NCBI GenBank assembly: GCA_006226375.1
Contig: SBHC01000042.1
Coordinates: 124,001-188,000, forward strand
Direction of reading: 5' to 3'
DNA length: 64,000 nt
Source of the DNA: Deltaproteobacteria bacterium
GTDB taxonomy: Bacteria; Myxococcota_C; UBA6777
Shown: in pieces, positions 51,932 through 61,770 of the stretch
Position numbering within the stretch: the stretch's first letter is position 1
Layout: each line of letters begins with the position of its first letter
The notes under the pieces: model-generated
Seen by the model: only the letters and a program-made list of their open reading frames with translations
Database searches by the model: none
Told to the model about the DNA's origin: nothing
Position numbers and translations under genes: made by a program

Positions 51932-54409
51932 ATGAAACCATTCCGCCTCTTTGGTGTAAGTTGTGTACTTCTTGTGTTAAGCTTGTATTTGATTCCTGGT
52001 TGTGGCCCCGATGTCGCCCCTCCTGGAAGTGAAAGTGGTTCATCTTCTGAATCAGGAACGTCGCAAGAAAATTCGGCCACGGAGCCGACCTCGAAAGATG
52101 ATGCGACAGGAGCCGAGCCGTCCACTTCATCGGATGATGGCACAGACGGTGGGACCAACTCTGAAACCCCATCTCCTGACAAAACAGTCCAAGATGATGT
52201 GGGTCCTGGCGAGCAAGGGAATTCATCGGAGACTGCTTCTCCCGACGAGCTACCTGAGGATCCCTCAGACTCCTCCACACAAGAAGTGGATCCAGGACAA
52301 GACGCTGATCCTGATGGCTCCGGACCTCAAGAAACCAACCCTGAAGGCTCGGCAGAGTCCAAGACTCCACTCTGTGAGTCGAAGAGTGGCTACTGCGCGT
52401 TGGGAGTTGGCCCCTGCAAAACAGGCTACCAAAACGCGGGTGATCCGATGGAGTGCCCAGGTGGTCGATCTGCCCTGTGCTGTCTGCCGAAGGCACCTCC
52501 AGCATGTGGCAAAGAAGGTGAAACCATCTCTCTTGGGGAGTCCTGTTGTCAGGGTCTGACCAAGGGATCGTCGGCATCTCCTCCCAACTGTGTAGGTATC
52601 GGACAGACCTTTGTCTGTGTGAACTGTGGGGATGGGAAGTGCGATACCGCGAACAAAGAGAACGAATGCAGCTGCCCCAAAGATTGCAAGTCTTCCTCCA
52701 CAACCTGTTCGTCACAAGGTGGGACTTGCCAGAACAGCAAACTTCCTTGCTTGCCTGGTACCAAGGCGGACAAAAACCTTGCTTGTAGCAGCCTGGCTCA
52801 AATTTGTTGTGTGAAATCGACAGCGACATCGTGTGTGACGGACAAGGACTGTCCGACCACTTGTACAGGCTCTGGTGTATGTACCCAGACCACCTATTCC
52901 TGTGTGAAGGGGGCTTGCGTGTCTGCGACCAAGACGAGCCAGCCCAACGCCAAGTGCGACAGCTCAACAGGCCAATGTGTACCGCTTTCCCCTGGCTGCA
53001 AAGTGAACTGCGATTGCGCTCAGGGTTTGATGTGTGTGCTTCAGGGCGGCGTGGGTTCTTGTGTCGCTGGAACCAAGCCTGTCTACTGTTGCTCCAAAGC
53101 GAACTGTCCTTCTGGCTCAGCCTGTACGGACACCAGCGGGAACAGCGGAACCTGTCCATCGACAGCGACGGACTGCTCCAAGAAGGGCGGCTATTGCACC
53201 GTTCAGTTTACATCGTGCAAATCCGGGTACAAGCTTGATACGGGTGTTTCCTGTGGCGCTGTTCGTTCCTTGCAGTGTTGTATGCCGACAACGAACAAGT
53301 GCCTCACGGTGAAGTGTGCCGGACCCAGTTGCTCGATGGGCTCGACGGGGTCTTGCAGCCTGACAAGTTACAAGTGCAATCCCGCGACAGGGACTTGTGA
53401 TAAGAGCACACAAGTTACCAATCCCACCTGCTCGATGAGTGGCACCTCGTGTGTCCAGAAGTCTCCCTTGTGTTCCAACAACCAGTGCACAGAGACTTCT
53501 CGAACAGTGAAACGAAGCTGTGCGCAAGTGGGAACCTCCTGCATCCAAACGGCTCCGACTTGTAGCAACAACACTTGTACCCCGGCTACCAAGACCTACT
53601 CGAACCGGACTTGTACGAACGGAGAGTGCGTCGCGTCGACGCCGAAGTGCAAGGTGGATTGTGACTGCGCCCAAGGCCTGTCGTGCACCAACGGTCAATG
53701 TATCGCTGGGTTTGTTCCAGTCTACTGTTGTGACAAATCGGGTTGTCCTGCCGGGAACGCCTGCACCGATAGCAGCGGAAACAAGGGAACGTGTCCCCAA
53801 GCTGCAACCGATTGCACCAAGAAAGGTGGGTATTGCACCGTTCAATTTACGTCGTGCAAATCCGGGTACAAGCTTGACACTGGGGTCTCTTGTGGCTCCG
53901 TTCGTGCGCTGCAATGCTGCTTGCCTTCAGTGAACAAGTGCGCCACCATCAAGTGCAGCGGACCCACTTGTTCAACAACCCAAGGTGTTTGTTCGCAAAC
54001 GACCTACACATGCGATCCCGCCCAAGGAAAATGTGTGGGGACTGCCAAGAAGACGGCTTCGTCGTGCAGTATGTTGGGCTCCACCTGCGTCGAGCAAGTT
54101 GCTGGTTGTTCAAGCAACCAATGTGCGCTCAAAACCAAAACGGTAAAGCCAACGTGCACGCAAAATGGGATCGACTGCATCCAGGTCACGCCGACTTGTG
54201 CTTCGACATCCTGCTCTACCCGCAAGCAGTTTGTTTCCATGAGCAAATGTGACACCCAAACCGGGTTGTGCACCACCCAAAGTCTCTCGTGCAAACAAGT
54301 GGGAGGTACTTGTGTCAGTACTTCGCAGTCTTGCCCACGCGGCTTTGCACAAATCTCCGCTTTGTCTTGTGGAGTTTCTTCACAAAAGTGTTGTGTGCCT
54401 GTGCCCTAG
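51932..54409 (+). CDS. Cys-rich lipoprotein with duplicated modules
   Basis: A protein of 825 residues. The ATG at 51932 has GGAGG just upstream and yields a lipoprotein signal (LYLIPGC). Residues ~30-150 are Ser/Glu/Asp/Pro-rich and disordered, then come Cys modules. One module of ~200 residues (CDCAQGLxC, VYCC, GxACTDxSGNxGTCP, KKGGYCTVQFTSCKSGYKLD) occurs twice in almost the same form, showing an internal duplication. A WAP-like CCxP ending occurs at several modules. It lies divergent from the 17-repeat lipoprotein gene with ~175 bases between. Cell-surface, disulfide-rich; no further function can be inferred. Confidence 0.8.
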   Translation: MKPFRLFGVSCVLLVLSLYLIPGCGPDVAPPGSESGSSSESGTSQENSATEPTSKDDATGAEPSTSSDDGTDGGTNSETPSPDKTVQDDVGPGEQGNSSETASPDELPEDPSDSSTQEVDPGQDADPDGSGPQETNPEGSAESKTPLCESKSGYCALGVGPCKTGYQNAGDPMECPGGRSALCCLPKAPPACGKEGETISLGESCCQGLTKGSSASPPNCVGIGQTFVCVNCGDGKCDTANKENECSCPKDCKSSSTTCSSQGGTCQNSKLPCLPGTKADKNLACSSLAQICCVKSTATSCVTDKDCPTTCTGSGVCTQTTYSCVKGACVSATKTSQPNAKCDSSTGQCVPLSPGCKVNCDCAQGLMCVLQGGVGSCVAGTKPVYCCSKANCPSGSACTDTSGNSGTCPSTATDCSKKGGYCTVQFTSCKSGYKLDTGVSCGAVRSLQCCMPTTNKCLTVKCAGPSCSMGSTGSCSLTSYKCNPATGTCDKSTQVTNPTCSMSGTSCVQKSPLCSNNQCTETSRTVKRSCAQVGTSCIQTAPTCSNNTCTPATKTYSNRTCTNGECVASTPKCKVDCDCAQGLSCTNGQCIAGFVPVYCCDKSGCPAGNACTDSSGNKGTCPQAATDCTKKGGYCTVQFTSCKSGYKLDTGVSCGSVRALQCCLPSVNKCATIKCSGPTCSTTQGVCSQTTYTCDPAQGKCVGTAKKTASSCSMLGSTCVEQVAGCSSNQCALKTKTVKPTCTQNGIDCIQVTPTCASTSCSTRKQFVSMSKCDTQTGLCTTQSLSCKQVGGTCVSTSQSCPRGFAQISALSCGVSSQKCCVPVP

Positions 54410-54486
54410 ACCGTTTGTTTCGTGAAGGATGTTTGGCTCGTGTGGGTTTCCTAGGTTTTCTGGCTTAACACAGAGGATTCAGGTCA

Positions 54487-56412
54487 ATGCCAAAGAAACA
54501 AGAAGCTCCTGTGGATGGAGTGACTGTCTCCCGCGACGTTCGACAAGCCGGGACCGAAGAAGAGGTCTCCTTGGAAGAACAAGCTGGCCATGTGCGAGCG
54601 AAGGAGACCATCGAAGACGTTGGCTTCCAAGCCCAGCCGGAGGAGCTACGTTCTTCGTCGAGCCGATGGCGGGTGGCCTCCTTCAACCCCTCCAAAGTTC
54701 TCCCTGAGGTGTTGCAAACGGTCGGTCAGACCGTGATGACCGCGAGCCAAAACATTGAGAGCGGCAGCCGACGTTTGCGTTCGGCTGTTCCAGATGTTGG
54801 AGGACTCATTCCACGAGCACAGCAAGTTCGGGAGGCCGGTGAAGCTCTCTTGCGAACTCCCACCCAGGTGGGCAGCGCCGTTGGAAACCTGGGTGGGCAC
54901 CTCAACGAGTTGAGTCATGAAGGGCGGAAGGTTCTCGACAAGGTCGCCGAGAGGGATCTTCCGGGAGCCCTCCGAAGCGCCCGTGACTTGGTCGGGAAGG
55001 GTGTCGGAACCCTTGTCGATTACGGCTCAACCGTGGCCGGTGTGGTGGTCGAAAAGGTCGACTTTAACAAGCAGATCGACAACCTCCGCGATGGCGATCG
55101 CTACACCATCTCTGTGGGGGGGGACCTTCATACCACCAAGGAACGTGCTCTGGGTGCAAAAGGAGAGGCTGACGGATTTATCGAGATCCAGCGGCTGGGC
55201 GAGCGGTATGTTGTGGCAGTGGACGGACAACTGGCAGCCAGCATCCATCCTTCGGGAGGCCTTCGCAAAGGATTGACCGCTCAAGTGGGCGTTGACGCCA
55301 AGATCGGGGCAGGGGTCAAGCTTGAGATGACCTTCGATACCCCCGATGAGGCCAAGCGTGCCACTCGTTCGCTGCTTCAATTGAGCATGATGGCTGGCGC
55401 TGGCGTGGCTTCAGGAGTGGGTGGTGGTGTGTTGGGCGGAGCCATCGCTTTGCCCTTGGGTGCGTTGCTATCTCCTTCCGAGGAGGACATCCAGGGCATG
55501 CGTGAGCGAATCAGCGCTCTGGAAATTCGCGGGCTGGTCGCTGGGCAGCTCGGATCCAACCTGGGTCTTGGGGTGAGTAACGTTGATCTCGCAGGGCTGG
55601 TTGGAGAGCTGGATGCGGGAACCGAGGTCGCTCTACGAGTGGAAGTCCCTCCAGATGAGCGACCAGCGGTATTGCTTCGCCAAACACTCCAATTGGGCGC
55701 AGGGACCCATGTGAAGGCTGGCATCTCCATGACTTCCAATTCTGGGGCCGGCCGTGAAATGATTGACCCAGAGTTTGAACCCAGGGAAAACTCAATAGGA
55801 CCCGGAGGAGTCGACTTAACCGCCGGTTTGGGTGCTGGTTTGCAGGGGCATGTGTCTGTGGAAACGGGCGTCCAACTTCCCGACTCTGTTCCTACCTACC
55901 AACTTATCAAAGAGCCTCTCCAGACGCTGCGAGGTTTGGTTGGCGATGTGTTGGAAGTGATTCCAGCGCGGCTTTCGGGTGTTGTTCGTGCTGGCGGTCT
56001 ACTTTTTACAAGGAAGACCGGTCTGGAGGCCAAGTTCCTTGTGGAGGGTGAGGTGGTTACCTTGCTGCGAAGCGGCGTCTTCCAACAACTGCGAGAGCGA
56101 GACTTCCGTCAGGCCTTGCAAACATTGGGTGAGCTTCTTCATCTCCGGGCGCAAGTTCGCCCTTATGAACTGAGCGGTCACTCTCTGCATCCTACCTTTA
56201 AGATGGGTGGCATCGGAGTTGGGGTGCAGGGTGGGCTGACCAGCGTGGATTATGAGCCTCCGATCTGGGAGTACCAGGGTCCTGTTGCATCCTGGACTGA
56301 TGATGTGGAGGAGCGGTGGAATCAGGCATGGTCTCGTTTGCGTGAGCAAGCAAGGGAGTTGTCCCTAGAGGCAGAGCCGTTGGACCAAGGCGATCAAGCC
56401 AAGGATGGATAG
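54487..56412 (+). CDS. Unknown protein, 641 residues, Gly/Val-rich
   Basis: Not recognised. The ATG is preceded by AGAGGATTCAGG. The N-terminal ~130 residues are charged and probably disordered. A helical region follows, then long stretches of alternating Gly/Ala/Val strands (for example SVGGDLHTTKERALG, ASGVGGGVLGGAIALPLGALL). No signal peptide and no clear catalytic motif are seen. One hydrophobic Gly-rich stretch near residue 310 could be membrane-associated. It begins a run of three unknown genes with short spacing (14 and 26 bases), probably co-transcribed with the GT2-containing gene downstream. Confidence 0.55.
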   Translation: MPKKQEAPVDGVTVSRDVRQAGTEEEVSLEEQAGHVRAKETIEDVGFQAQPEELRSSSSRWRVASFNPSKVLPEVLQTVGQTVMTASQNIESGSRRLRSAVPDVGGLIPRAQQVREAGEALLRTPTQVGSAVGNLGGHLNELSHEGRKVLDKVAERDLPGALRSARDLVGKGVGTLVDYGSTVAGVVVEKVDFNKQIDNLRDGDRYTISVGGDLHTTKERALGAKGEADGFIEIQRLGERYVVAVDGQLAASIHPSGGLRKGLTAQVGVDAKIGAGVKLEMTFDTPDEAKRATRSLLQLSMMAGAGVASGVGGGVLGGAIALPLGALLSPSEEDIQGMRERISALEIRGLVAGQLGSNLGLGVSNVDLAGLVGELDAGTEVALRVEVPPDERPAVLLRQTLQLGAGTHVKAGISMTSNSGAGREMIDPEFEPRENSIGPGGVDLTAGLGAGLQGHVSVETGVQLPDSVPTYQLIKEPLQTLRGLVGDVLEVIPARLSGVVRAGGLLFTRKTGLEAKFLVEGEVVTLLRSGVFQQLRERDFRQALQTLGELLHLRAQVRPYELSGHSLHPTFKMGGIGVGVQGGLTSVDYEPPIWEYQGPVASWTDDVEERWNQAWSRLREQARELSLEAEPLDQGDQAKDG

Positions 56413-56426
56413 GTAGGAGGTTGGTG

Positions 56427-56972
56427 ATGGCTGATTTAGGAATGCGCCCAAGGTTTCTGTTGAAGTTGGAGGATGCTTCCCCCAACGAGGTCTACCAGAA
56501 GGTACAGAGCCATGTGTTGGAGGGAAATCCAGAGTGCATCGGGATGTTTCGAAACCCTCACATGGAGTTAATGTTTAAGCCGGAACATCGTCATTTTTGG
56601 TCACCCAGGTTGTCGTTGGAGTTTGAGCCGTACCAAGAGTCCACAGTGATTCGAGGTTTGATTGGCCCTCATCCCAGCGTGTGGACCATGTTCATGGCTT
56701 GCTATGGGAGCTTTGGCATCCTCATCTTTGTAGGGCTTACTTTGGGATACTCCCAGTGGTCGTTGCAGCAATCGCCTTGGGGTTTCACGATGGCGCTTGT
56801 TGCCCTTGTTGGTATTCTCTTTTCGTATGTGGGGTCCCTATTTGGCCAACGGATGGCTCTGGAACAAACCATCCGACTTCGTGAATATCTGGTGGAGTCG
56901 ATGGGAGACTTTGCCCTCCGTGCGGTGCGGCTGGAATCTCTGGACCCTGACTCCCCAACTGCTGCGGGATGA
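56427..56972 (+). CDS. Unknown membrane protein with two helices
   Basis: A protein of 181 residues, not recognised. The ATG at 56427 has AGGAGG seven bases upstream. The first ~85 residues are soluble with several His and Met (HMELMFKPEHRHFW). Two membrane segments follow (MFMACYGSFGILIFVGLTLG, FTMALVALVGILFSYVGSLF), then ~45 residues. It follows the 641-residue protein by 14 bases, so the two are probably made together. Confidence 0.6.
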   Translation: MADLGMRPRFLLKLEDASPNEVYQKVQSHVLEGNPECIGMFRNPHMELMFKPEHRHFWSPRLSLEFEPYQESTVIRGLIGPHPSVWTMFMACYGSFGILIFVGLTLGYSQWSLQQSPWGFTMALVALVGILFSYVGSLFGQRMALEQTIRLREYLVESMGDFALRAVRLESLDPDSPTAAG

Positions 56973-56998
56973 TTCTTTTTGGCTAAGGAGTGTATGTT

Positions 56999-57607
56999 TT
57001 GGCTCGCTATCTTTTCCTTTTCCTTGGTGCGTTGGGGTTGCTTCTTTGGAGCGCACCCAACGCAAACGCCTGGACCGACGCCCAGCGTCTAACTGGCGTG
57101 AAGCAAGCCTCTTTGGCGTCGTCGCCTTTGTCAGCTTCGTCGATGCCGTCACCCTCCTTGTTCCGCAATGTGCTGGTGCATCGACCATCGTTTGGAGTTG
57201 TGCGACAGGCTTCCGATGAAGTTGCCGGGTTTCTTCTGGGGCTGGAGCTTGTGCTTCGTTTGGGTCCTGGAGTGGCTGATATTGTGGGTCTTACGCTCAA
57301 CGTTATTGTGTTAGGGTTGGGTCCCAAGGCCAGTCGGTATCGTTTGATCTTTGGCATCACAGGGATCACTGTGGCCGTCCTCACGGGTATGATATCGCTG
57401 GTCATTCTTGCCTCAAATGATGGATACTTTGTTGTGGGAGACGGTATCTTTATGGGCGTTCGGGCGCTGGAACTGGGCCTGGGGGTCTTAAATGTTGTTC
57501 TTGCTGAACTTCATACCTCAGGCAGGCGACTTGCTTTTCTCCCTTGGGTTCGAGGCGAGCGGACTGGTGGCGTCGCTGGTGGCCTGACTGCTGTCGGCAT
57601 GTTTTGA
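56999..57607 (+). CDS. Unknown membrane protein with signal peptide
   Basis: A protein of 202 residues, not recognised. A signal peptide (LFLFLGALGLLLWSAPNANA) is followed by a polar stretch and then about four Val/Gly/Leu-rich membrane segments. I chose TTG at 56999 because AAGGAG lies eight bases upstream; GTG at 56990 is the alternative. It is the third gene in the unknown run. Confidence 0.55.
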   Translation: MARYLFLFLGALGLLLWSAPNANAWTDAQRLTGVKQASLASSPLSASSMPSPSLFRNVLVHRPSFGVVRQASDEVAGFLLGLELVLRLGPGVADIVGLTLNVIVLGLGPKASRYRLIFGITGITVAVLTGMISLVILASNDGYFVVGDGIFMGVRALELGLGVLNVVLAELHTSGRRLAFLPWVRGERTGGVAGGLTAVGMF

Positions 57608-57751
57608 GTTGAACAGGTTTTTGTTTCAGTTGTGCTTTTCTTGACCGTTTGAATAGGGTAATTGATTCGTGTAACAGAAGCCTTTGTTTGTACAGGTTTC
57701 ACTCGTGACTTTTGGGTTTGCGTGTTTCCACTTCAAGGAATGAGGTTGGAT

Positions 57752-59590
57752 ATGGTTCAGAAGATTGGAACAGAACATGGACGCGATGAGGGGATCATTC
57801 TACCGGCTGCCTCTGTGGAGTCGGAAGGTATGAGGATGGAACATGTTGAGTTTGGAGGCGTTCATTCGTCTTCACCCCATCAGGGCCAAAGTCAACGTTC
57901 ACGCCTTCATCGTCCGGCAAGTGTGAACAACCGAATGCTCATTACGGTGGGCTTGGAAGATTACTTCCACGCTGGAGTGTTTTCACGGGCAATTCCTGAA
58001 GGTCATTGGCATCGATTTGAAAAGAGAATCGAAGAGAGCACGATGACGACTCTCGATCTCTTTGACCGATACAATGTCCGAGCTACCTTTTTTGTGATGG
58101 GCTGGGTCGCGGAACAGATCCCTGAGTTGGTCCGAGAAGTTGCTGAGCGCGGTCATGAAATTGCCAACCAGGGGTTTTCCCACCGAACGATCTCTGAGAT
58201 GAGCCGCGAGGAGTTTCGTGAAGATCTTCTTCGCTCTCGTGAAGCGTTGGAGCGTGCTACTGGGATGGAGATCGTCGGCCACCGGGTTCCCCACTTCTTA
58301 ACCCACCGGTCTTTCTGGGCGCTCGACGTTCTCGCGGAAGAAGGGGTCTTGTACGATTCCAGCTTGCGACCGATGCTTCGCCAGTTTGCTGGGCATCCCT
58401 TTCGTCGGTTCCTTCATGAACACCATTACGGGGACCACTCCATCATGGAAGTGCCGATCTCCACGACACAACGTGGTGGGCTGTACCTTCCCTTGGCAGT
58501 AGGCAATGGACTTCGACAGTTTCCTCAGGCGATGGGGCACAAGGCCGTCAAGGATTGGGTGCAACAATACCAAAAGCCGTTTGTCACGTACTTTCATGTG
58601 TGGGAGTTGGACCCCAGCCAGCCGAGGATCTCTGCTGCGCCGTTCTTGTCCAAGGTTCGTCATTACCGAAACCTGGAGAAGATGGAGTCGATCTTGGCCT
58701 CGTATTTCGAGGAGTACGAGTGTATGGGGATCGCCGAACACCTCGGTATTGATGTTCAACCCTTACCTTTGGGGCACCCCAGCTTGGAAGAACCTGCGCA
58801 CCTCTCCAGTGATGGTCTTCCCGCAGTGACAGAACTTTTCACCTCTCCACGTACCCCTGTTTCGGTTGTCATCCCTTGTTACAACGAGTCGGAGTCTCTG
58901 GCGTATCTCAAAAATACGCTGCAGGTGGTGCGGCGAAAACTGGAAGCGTATGATCTTCACTTCATCTTCGTTGATGACGGCAGCAAAGATGGAACAGGCG
59001 ACATGTTGGAAGATATGTTTGAAGGCGTTCCAGGTCATGAGGTGGTTCGTCATGAAGTGAACAAAGGAGTTGCTGCTGCGATCATGACGGGTATCCATGC
59101 CGCCGAACATGAAATTGTGTGCTCCATGGATTGCGATTGCACCTATGACCCTCTTGAGTTCAAAGCGATGATTCCCAAGCTTGGGCCGCAAGTTGCGATG
59201 GTGACAGCGTCGCCTTATCACCCTGATGGTGACGTGGTAAACGTCCCTGAATGGCGTCTGTTTTTGTCGCGTGGTGCCTCGTTTTTGTACAAGCTTGTTC
59301 TTCAGGAAGATCTCTCTACATACACAAGCTGTTTCCGGGTGTACCGACGGAGCAAAGTCGTGGAAGTCGACTTGGAAGAAGGCCACTTTCTTGGGGTGGC
59401 TGAGCTTCTTTGCAAGCTCGCTTTGAGCGGAGAGAACATCGAGGAGCATCCTGCTACCTTGGAGTCACGGATCTTTGGCCAGTCGAAGATGAAGACATTC
59501 AACACCATCAAGGGGCACCTTGGACTCCTCTCCAAGTTCGCTCTCCAACGTATGCAACACGGGAAAGTCACACCCACCTGGGACGAATAA
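57752..59590 (+). CDS. Polysaccharide deacetylase-fold / GT2 glycosyltransferase fusion
   Basis: A protein of 612 residues. Start at 57752 is supported by GAGG six bases upstream. Residues ~60-340 carry a NodB-like fold of the DUF3473/exosortase-linked type: ITVGLEDYFHAG, RATFFVMGWVAEQIPEL, GHEIANQGFSHRTISEM, GHRVPHFL, LYDSSLRP. Residues ~360-600 form a GT2 domain: PVSVVIPCYNESESL, FVDDGSKDGT, and CSMDCDCTYDP, the DXD-like metal site. Notably the family's catalytic Asp (TVDVEDYF) is Gly here and the first metal His (NHG) is Gln, so the deacetylase part may be inactive. The GT2 part looks intact. It probably makes or modifies a surface polysaccharide. Confidence 0.78.
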   Translation: MVQKIGTEHGRDEGIILPAASVESEGMRMEHVEFGGVHSSSPHQGQSQRSRLHRPASVNNRMLITVGLEDYFHAGVFSRAIPEGHWHRFEKRIEESTMTTLDLFDRYNVRATFFVMGWVAEQIPELVREVAERGHEIANQGFSHRTISEMSREEFREDLLRSREALERATGMEIVGHRVPHFLTHRSFWALDVLAEEGVLYDSSLRPMLRQFAGHPFRRFLHEHHYGDHSIMEVPISTTQRGGLYLPLAVGNGLRQFPQAMGHKAVKDWVQQYQKPFVTYFHVWELDPSQPRISAAPFLSKVRHYRNLEKMESILASYFEEYECMGIAEHLGIDVQPLPLGHPSLEEPAHLSSDGLPAVTELFTSPRTPVSVVIPCYNESESLAYLKNTLQVVRRKLEAYDLHFIFVDDGSKDGTGDMLEDMFEGVPGHEVVRHEVNKGVAAAIMTGIHAAEHEIVCSMDCDCTYDPLEFKAMIPKLGPQVAMVTASPYHPDGDVVNVPEWRLFLSRGASFLYKLVLQEDLSTYTSCFRVYRRSKVVEVDLEEGHFLGVAELLCKLALSGENIEEHPATLESRIFGQSKMKTFNTIKGHLGLLSKFALQRMQHGKVTPTWDE

Positions 59591-59846
59591 CTCGGCTGAC
59601 TCTTCCAACTCTCCTGCCTCCCTATTCTTGCTGGAATGACGTTCGACGACCCACTTTTCTCGAACGTTTTCTGTAAGAAGTGTACAGTCTTGTCTCCATC
59701 TCAGTACAACACTATAGCCATCGTATTGTGAGGGATGCCTTGTTTTTGTAAAGAGCATCCTTCAACATGCCCATGATATAGGGTTGGCAACTTCTTCTGT
59801 TCATCCGAGAGATTTTCCCACAATTTCGGACAAAGGACTTACTGGA

Positions 59847-61754
59847 ATGGCTCGCATTCTCATCCGGCTCGGGCTGATTGTTTTAGGTGTCGTTGGGTTT
59901 ATGGGTTGTCCTGAACCTCCACCAACCAACTGCAAAACAAACCAGGACTGCGACAGCATCCAGGCTTGTGCAGAGGGCCGCTGTGTGCAGTATCCATCTT
60001 GTTCTTCGGATGCCGACTGCACCTACTTGCAATCCCAGTGTTTCAAGTCCTTTTGTCGTCCCAACACCACCTGCCAATCGAACCAAGACTGCACCCATCC
60101 CAGCCAACAATGCATCCGTGGATACTGTGCTTATGAACCAGACTTGAGCGCTTCAGCTTCTCTGTTGGTTGACTTTGAAAATGCAACACAGACTGCTGTG
60201 ACCGAGGTTGTCTCTGGGAAAGCGGAGGTTGTGCTGCAAGGTGCCACAGTCGTTGACGAGGGATACAACGGGCGCTCCGCCAAATTTGCGGGCGCTGCAA
60301 GCCTTGAGCTTCCAGGCTCCTCGTTGCAACACACACAGGTGACCGTGCAAATGTGGGTGAAACCCGAAGTCGCCAAGCGTGCGAGTACCTTGCTCCACTT
60401 TTGCAACCAGGGATGCAAGGAGGGGTATCAATTAAGCCTTGATGCGGGAGACCGTCTCTCTTTTCAGGTAGGCGATGGCGCTTCAGTAGGCCGTTGTCAA
60501 ACCTCAGGTGTGGTTCAGGCCGGAGTGTGGACCCACGTCGCTGGGAGCTACGATGGAACGACGGTGCGGTGCTTTATCAACGGTCAGATCCAGGGGGAAG
60601 CTCCTTGGTCCGGCGCGCTGAAGTTCTCAACGAACACAGCAAAGGTTGGGGTTGGTGAGGGCGGCGGGCAGTTTCAAGGATGGATCGACACGGTCGCCGT
60701 TCTCCCTTGGGCGCGAGCCGCAACCTTTCTTCCTGGACAAACTCGTTTCATGTACCTGGCTGGAGACTCTGGAAACCTTCAGGTGGCGGATACAACCAGG
60801 GACATTGTCGTCGAGAACGCTGCTTTTGCTGCTCCTGACGGTGGCTTACCTGTAGGAATCGCTCCGAATGGAAAGCGCCTGTACCTTTGGAGCAAGTCCA
60901 CATCGTCCTTGGTGGTTGTGGATACCACCACGAAAACCAAAGCGTTCTCTGTTCCCTTGTCGGATGGCGGGCTCAACAATGGCGGTTGGGTCACTCCTCA
61001 CGCAGCTTCCAATACTCTATGGGTGTGGGGAGCACAAATCTCTGTGTTCACCATGCCTCTGTCTGCCACCTCCAAGCCGGTGGCTACCTTCCCTGGAGTT
61101 GGAGCTGAGAGCTTGCCTGGGCTTGCGTTTGCTTTACAACAAGGGAAGTTTTTGGTGTCCAAGCCTGACGTCGGCCAGATCCATCAGTTCTCTGTCGCAA
61201 CGCGCACCAAGTTACCTGTCGTAAGTCTTGAAAATCCAAACATTCAGGGGGCTCGTCCAGGGGTGATGAGCGTCAATCCCAACACCAAGGTTCTCTACGT
61301 CGCCGATGAGAAGGCCTCCAAGCTATATCTCTTCTCTCCGAACGGAGACACCTACAACTACTTTGGTGAGTTTGAGGTGGTTGACACCGACCCCGATCTT
61401 GCGAACAACCCCAAACGTCTCATCTCTACGATACTGGCCCACCCCAGCGGGTCATTCCTGTTCTACTCCTTCTCCGAGCCGGCTTTTTCGTATCGCCTGG
61501 ACATCAAGGAAAAGCAACAGCATGTCATTCGAGACAATGGCTCGGGCCTACGAGTGAGCAAGTTTGTCTCACAAGCGCCCATGCATCTCCACGTCAACGC
61601 ACGAAAAGTGTATGTGCGAGACAGCACAACGGGACGCATTCATGTGATGGATGTGAGCAATCGGAGGTTTGTCACGACGTTGGGGGTGGGGAGCAAGACC
61701 CAGGGAACTGGCCTCCCTCCTGTTGGAGTGCTGCATCCTTCGCAGCCAAACTGA
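59847..61754 (+). CDS. Lipoprotein with Cys motifs, LamG domain and propeller
   Basis: A protein of 635 residues. The ATG at 59847 is preceded by AAAGGAC and gives a signal with lipobox GFMGC. Residues ~25-100 have three CxxxxDCxxxxxxCxxGxC modules (NQDCDSIQACAEGRC). A LamG domain follows to about residue 280 (VTVQMWVKPEVAK, VWTHVAGSYDGT). The rest is beta-propeller-like with repeated VxNPNTKVLYVADE and SSLVVVDTTTK strands, similar to YncE/lactonase-type propellers. It is probably on the surface and binds glycans or proteins. It converges with the cstA gene, 16 bases away. Confidence 0.8.
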   Translation: MARILIRLGLIVLGVVGFMGCPEPPPTNCKTNQDCDSIQACAEGRCVQYPSCSSDADCTYLQSQCFKSFCRPNTTCQSNQDCTHPSQQCIRGYCAYEPDLSASASLLVDFENATQTAVTEVVSGKAEVVLQGATVVDEGYNGRSAKFAGAASLELPGSSLQHTQVTVQMWVKPEVAKRASTLLHFCNQGCKEGYQLSLDAGDRLSFQVGDGASVGRCQTSGVVQAGVWTHVAGSYDGTTVRCFINGQIQGEAPWSGALKFSTNTAKVGVGEGGGQFQGWIDTVAVLPWARAATFLPGQTRFMYLAGDSGNLQVADTTRDIVVENAAFAAPDGGLPVGIAPNGKRLYLWSKSTSSLVVVDTTTKTKAFSVPLSDGGLNNGGWVTPHAASNTLWVWGAQISVFTMPLSATSKPVATFPGVGAESLPGLAFALQQGKFLVSKPDVGQIHQFSVATRTKLPVVSLENPNIQGARPGVMSVNPNTKVLYVADEKASKLYLFSPNGDTYNYFGEFEVVDTDPDLANNPKRLISTILAHPSGSFLFYSFSEPAFSYRLDIKEKQQHVIRDNGSGLRVSKFVSQAPMHLHVNARKVYVRDSTTGRIHVMDVSNRRFVTTLGVGSKTQGTGLPPVGVLHPSQPN

Positions 61755-61770
61755 GCGCTTGAGGTTCTGC

